Source: Kibdelosporangium aridum
Lineage (GTDB): Bacteria > Actinomycetota > Actinomycetes > Mycobacteriales > Pseudonocardiaceae
Length of the DNA: 64,000 nt
Assembly: GCF_900176515.1 (NCBI RefSeq)
Contig: NZ_FWXV01000014.1
Coordinates: forward strand, 1 to 64,000
Direction: 5' to 3'
How positions within the stretch are numbered: the first letter of the stretch is position 1; each line of letters starts with the position of its first letter. Below the pieces are notes generated by a model. That model ran no database searches. It was not told the DNA's origin and saw only the letters and a program-made list of their open reading frames with translations. Below, one piece after another: positions 60,950-64,000 of this stretch. The position numbers and the translations under genes were made by a program.

Positions 60950-63103
60950 ATGGCGATAGCCATCAATGAAAACCACCGAATGCTCGCCGAGTCCGTGAGT
61001 GCCTTCCTCGTAGGGAACGATGCCCGCGCGATGACGCGCGAGTTGCTGGAGAACCCGCGGATAGAACGACCGAAGTTGTGGGCGGAGGCCGTTTCGCTGG
61101 GACTCCTGGGCATCCATGCGCCCGAGGAGTACGGCGGCGAGGGCTTTGGCCTGCCCGAACTGGTCGTGGTGCTGGAGCAGTTCGGCCGGCACCTCGCGCC
61201 GGGTGCCCTCCTGCCCACGGTGACCGCGTCCGCGGTCCTCGCCGACCTAGGCTCAACCTCGATGCTCAGGCGGTTGACCGACGGGACATCGACCGGTGCC
61301 GTAGGCCTGGACGGCTCGATAACGTTGGAAGACAACGGCTCTGGGATCCGCGCATACGGCGGCGCCACGGTCCTCGGGGGTGCTGGAGCCGACGTGCTCG
61401 TGCTCGCCGCAGGCACGGATCTCATTGTGCTGCAAGCAGATCGTGACGGCGTCGGCGTTAGGGTTCCGGACAATGTCGATCCGTCACGGCCGAGTGCACG
61501 TGTCACCGTGAACAACGTGCTGTTGCATGACGGTGAAGTCCTCCGCGGCGGGCATGACCGCGCACTGGCGATCTACCGACTGCTCGCGGCGGCCGAAGCT
61601 GTCGGCGGCGCCCAGGCGTGCACCGAGATGGCTGTCGACTACGCGAAAACGCGCGAGCAGTTCGGTCGGCCCATCGGGATGTTCCAGGCCGTCAAGCACC
61701 ACTGCGCGAACATGTTCGTGGCGTCCGAACTGGCCACTGCCGCTGTGTGGGACGCGGCGCGCGCGGCCACCGAGGACCCGCAACAGTTCGCACTCGCCGC
61801 CGCGGTGGCCGTGCAGCAGGCGATTCCCGCCTTCACTGGCAACGCAAGCCTGAACATCCAGGTCCACGGCGGTATCGGCTTCACGTGGGAGCACGACGCC
61901 CACCTCTACCAGCGGCGTGCGCTTGCGCTGGCCGCGTTCGCCGACCCAGAAGCAGCGGCGGCGGACGTCGCCCGTCTCGCCGCCGGGGGCACCCGGCGCA
62001 CGCTCGCCGTGGAGATTCCGGAGGAAGCGCAACAACAACGGTCCGCGATCCGCGAAATCGCCCAGAGCATCGCCGCCCGCCCTGCCGCCGAGCAGCGACA
62101 AGCGCTGGTCGATGCGGGATACCTGATGCCGCACTGGCCGAAGCCATTCGGGATCGAAGCCACCGCGGCGCAGCAGCTCGTAATCGACGAGGAGTTCTCC
62201 GCCGCGGGCGTCAACCGGCCGACGCTCAGCATCACCGGCTGGGTCGTGCTGACACTGATCCAGCACGGCACCGCCGAGCAGATCGAGCGATACGTCAGGC
62301 CGGCGCTGCGCGGTGATCTCACGTGGTGTCAGCTGTTCAGCGAGCCGGGCGCGGGATCTGACGCGGCGGGTATCCGCACGCGCGGCCGCCGCACCGAGGG
62401 CGGCTGGCTCGTCACCGGCCAGAAGGTCTGGACGAGCGGCGCGCACCTGGCCGGCCGAGGGTTCGCGACCGTACGCACCGATCCAGACGCGCCGAAGCAC
62501 CGCGGCGTCACGATGATGGTCATCGACATGCAAGCACCCGGCGTGGAAATCCGGCCGCTGAAGATGGTGACCGGGCACAGCGACTTCAACGAGGTCTTCC
62601 TCACCGATGTGTTCGTGCCAGACGAGGACGTCGTCGGCGAACCGAACAACGGCTGGGCCGTGGCACGGGCGACGATGGGCAACGAGCGCGTCAGCATCGG
62701 CAACGGGCAGGGCGGCGGTGGAACGGTCGAGCTGGATCTGACTGAACTCGCCCGGACATTCGGGGGCGAGCGCGCCCGCGCGTTGGGTGCGCTACTGGCC
62801 GAAGAGCTGTCACTGAGCCTGCTCAACCTACGCACTGCCGAAAGGGCACTCTCAGGGGCGGAGCCGGGCCCGGAGGGCAACGTCACAAAGCTCGTACTCG
62901 CCGAGTTCCTGGTGAAACGCTCGGCTTTCATCATGGGCGCACTCGGCGTGAAAGGCGCGTTCCTTGAAATGGGCTCGCTGACGGGTGTGCTCGCCGCGCT
63001 CAGTGCCCGCGGCATGACCATCGCGGGCGGCACGTCGGAGATCACCCGCAACCAGATCGCGGAACGCATTCTCGGCCTACCTCGCGATCCGCTCGTCAAA
63101 TAG
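60950..63103 (+). CDS. Fused double acyl-CoA dehydrogenase (FadE34-like)
   Basis: 717 residues, twice the usual length. Residues 1-345 are one dehydrogenase domain (APEEYGGEGFGLPELVVVLE, ALAIYRLLAAAEAVGGAQAC, IQVHGGIGFTWEHDAHLYQR), and residues 375-717 a second (MPHWPKPFGIEATAAQQLVI, LFSEPGAGSDAAGIRTRGRR, VTGQKVWTSGAHLAGRGFAT, GGTSEITRNQIAERILGLPR). The second half keeps the FAD and substrate loops in full. This fusion is known from mycobacterial FadE34, active on steroid side-chain CoA esters; most other acyl-CoA dehydrogenases are single-domain. It follows the thiolase by 19 bases. Confidence 0.88.
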   Translation: MAIAINENHRMLAESVSAFLVGNDARAMTRELLENPRIERPKLWAEAVSLGLLGIHAPEEYGGEGFGLPELVVVLEQFGRHLAPGALLPTVTASAVLADLGSTSMLRRLTDGTSTGAVGLDGSITLEDNGSGIRAYGGATVLGGAGADVLVLAAGTDLIVLQADRDGVGVRVPDNVDPSRPSARVTVNNVLLHDGEVLRGGHDRALAIYRLLAAAEAVGGAQACTEMAVDYAKTREQFGRPIGMFQAVKHHCANMFVASELATAAVWDAARAATEDPQQFALAAAVAVQQAIPAFTGNASLNIQVHGGIGFTWEHDAHLYQRRALALAAFADPEAAAADVARLAAGGTRRTLAVEIPEEAQQQRSAIREIAQSIAARPAAEQRQALVDAGYLMPHWPKPFGIEATAAQQLVIDEEFSAAGVNRPTLSITGWVVLTLIQHGTAEQIERYVRPALRGDLTWCQLFSEPGAGSDAAGIRTRGRRTEGGWLVTGQKVWTSGAHLAGRGFATVRTDPDAPKHRGVTMMVIDMQAPGVEIRPLKMVTGHSDFNEVFLTDVFVPDEDVVGEPNNGWAVARATMGNERVSIGNGQGGGGTVELDLTELARTFGGERARALGALLAEELSLSLLNLRTAERALSGAEPGPEGNVTKLVLAEFLVKRSAFIMGALGVKGAFLEMGSLTGVLAALSARGMTIAGGTSEITRNQIAERILGLPRDPLVK

Positions 63104-63131
63104 CCCCAGCGACCCCAGCGAGGACAACCTC

Positions 63132-64000
63132 ATGGCACACGACATCAAAGCCCTCCGCGCCCGGACACGGGAGTTCATCGAGGAACGGGTGATCCCGGCC
63201 GAACCCATCATCGACCAAGGCGGCCCTGCGGCTGTAGAAGCGCTCACGAAACTCAAGCAGGAAGCCAAATCCGCTGGGCTCTGGGCGCTCGGGCACCCCG
63301 AACACCTCGGCGGAGGCGGGCTGCCGCTGTACGAGTTCGCGCTCGTCAACGAGGTCATCGGCCGCTCCGAGTACGGCCAGCAGGCGGTCGGCAGCGTCAC
63401 GATGCAGGACGCGATCATGCTCGACCGTTACGGCACCGAGGAACAGAAGCGCCGCTGGCTGCACCCGATGATCGCGGGCGAGATCTACCCCAGCGTCGCG
63501 ATGACCGAACCTGAGGTGGCGGGCTCCGATCCGACGAGGATCCGTACGACCGGCACGCTCGAGGGCGACGAGTGGGTCGTCAATGGGCACAAGTGGTTCG
63601 TCAGCGGCGCCCATGGCGCGGCGTTCACCACGGTCTTCGCTGTCACCGACCCGGAGGCCGAGAGCCCGCACCGCCGGATCTCCGCGATCGTGATTCCCAA
63701 GGGCACGCCGGGCCTGGAGATCGTGCGGGCGATCAAGACGATGGGCACCGACCGCGGCGATCACTGCGAACTTCAGCTCACCGATGTCCGAGTGCCCGCA
63801 GACTCATTGCTGGGCAAGCGCGGCGCCGGATTCGCGGTGTTCCAGGACCGCGTCGGTCCAGGCCGGATCTTCCACGCGATGCGCTGGCTCGGTCAGGCGC
63901 AGCGGGCGCTGGAACTCATGGTGGCACGGGCGAAGACCCGCGAGGCGCACGGTTCGCTGCTGTCGGAGAAAGGCGAGATCCGGCGCTATATCGCCGAGTC
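63132..64000 (+). CDS. Acyl-CoA dehydrogenase, 3' end outside window
   Basis: At least 289 residues from the ATG at 63132 (CGAGGACA upstream); no stop before the edge. Typical FadE order: REFIEERVIPAEPIIDQGGP, GLWALGHPEHLGGGGLPLYE, SVAMTEPEVAGSDPTRIRTT, VVNGHKWFVSGAHGAAFTTV, and FQDRVGPGRIFHAMRWLGQA. The combination AMTEPEVAGSDPTRI and the RVGPGRIFHAMR stretch resemble the ACAD10/11-like group active on long or branched acyl chains. The catalytic Glu has not been identified by eye. Last visible gene of the catabolic operon. Confidence 0.9.
   Translation, partial: MAHDIKALRARTREFIEERVIPAEPIIDQGGPAAVEALTKLKQEAKSAGLWALGHPEHLGGGGLPLYEFALVNEVIGRSEYGQQAVGSVTMQDAIMLDRYGTEEQKRRWLHPMIAGEIYPSVAMTEPEVAGSDPTRIRTTGTLEGDEWVVNGHKWFVSGAHGAAFTTVFAVTDPEAESPHRRISAIVIPKGTPGLEIVRAIKTMGTDRGDHCELQLTDVRVPADSLLGKRGAGFAVFQDRVGPGRIFHAMRWLGQAQRALELMVARAKTREAHGSLLSEKGEIRRYIAE

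Overview
The window is high-GC DNA with heavy use of GTG/TTG starts, twin-arginine and Ala-rich signal peptides, and many FAD oxidoreductases. This fits a filamentous actinomycete; a Pseudonocardiales-type host is my guess and is not proven. No rRNA, tRNA, CRISPR array, plasmid or phage genes were seen. About 45 intact or near-intact genes and about ten decayed ones can be supported.

Layout. 0-8 kb is an eroded zone: a prolyl aminopeptidase 5' end, a membrane pentapeptide-like protein, two secreted beta-propellers and a secreted ricin-type lectin, interleaved with remnants of an amidohydrolase, an IS21-type transposase, an AMP-dependent ligase and a cytochrome P450. 8-24.5 kb is an accessory redox region: cupin, a TPP enzyme interrupted by an in-frame TGA, a frameshifted GNAT, an FAD monooxygenase, a secreted VOC-like protein, a membrane sulfatase-type phosphotransferase, a frameshifted O-methyltransferase, an isochorismatase-YceI pair, a SnoaL-like protein, CobT, a MarR regulator and a zinc alcohol dehydrogenase. 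Several of these promoters, and that of a second alcohol dehydrogenase at 44.9 kb, carry a near-identical 20-bp operator, so they probably form one regulon.

25.6-30.6 kb holds a two-HTH XRE regulator and a tightly packed minus-strand operon of substrate-binding lipoprotein, two ABC permeases and benzoylformate decarboxylase, without an ATPase. 31-32.3 kb has tandem small secreted I36/crystallin-like proteins. 32.8-37.9 kb is the most attractive locus: two adjacent flavin-dependent halogenases, an O-methyltransferase and a 4-hydroxybenzoate-hydroxylase-like monooxygenase, translationally coupled by 4-bp overlaps or very short gaps. It looks like a compact halogenated-phenolic tailoring operon. 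It is followed by a secreted peptidase and by a divergent PucR regulator / indoleamine-dioxygenase-like pair.

42.7-50 kb carries a TetR with two operator copies facing a 5'-truncated SDR, a DUF2255 protein, an alcohol dehydrogenase plus aldehyde dehydrogenase pair, and an amidohydrolase with a secreted PI-PLC-like enzyme. 50.4-56.7 kb has an LpxA-like acyltransferase (unexpected in a Gram-positive), a frameshifted propeller, a type III PKS/KAS III-like ketosynthase, an AraC regulator and another O-methyltransferase. 56.8-64 kb is a CoA-dependent catabolic operon (MpaB/Lcp-type oxygenase, enoyl-CoA hydratase, SDR dehydrogenase, thiolase, double acyl-CoA dehydrogenase, second acyl-CoA dehydrogenase) with a TGACGTCA-centred operator twice; this resembles steroid side-chain or branched-acyl beta-oxidation.

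All functions come from reading motifs by eye; no database search was run.
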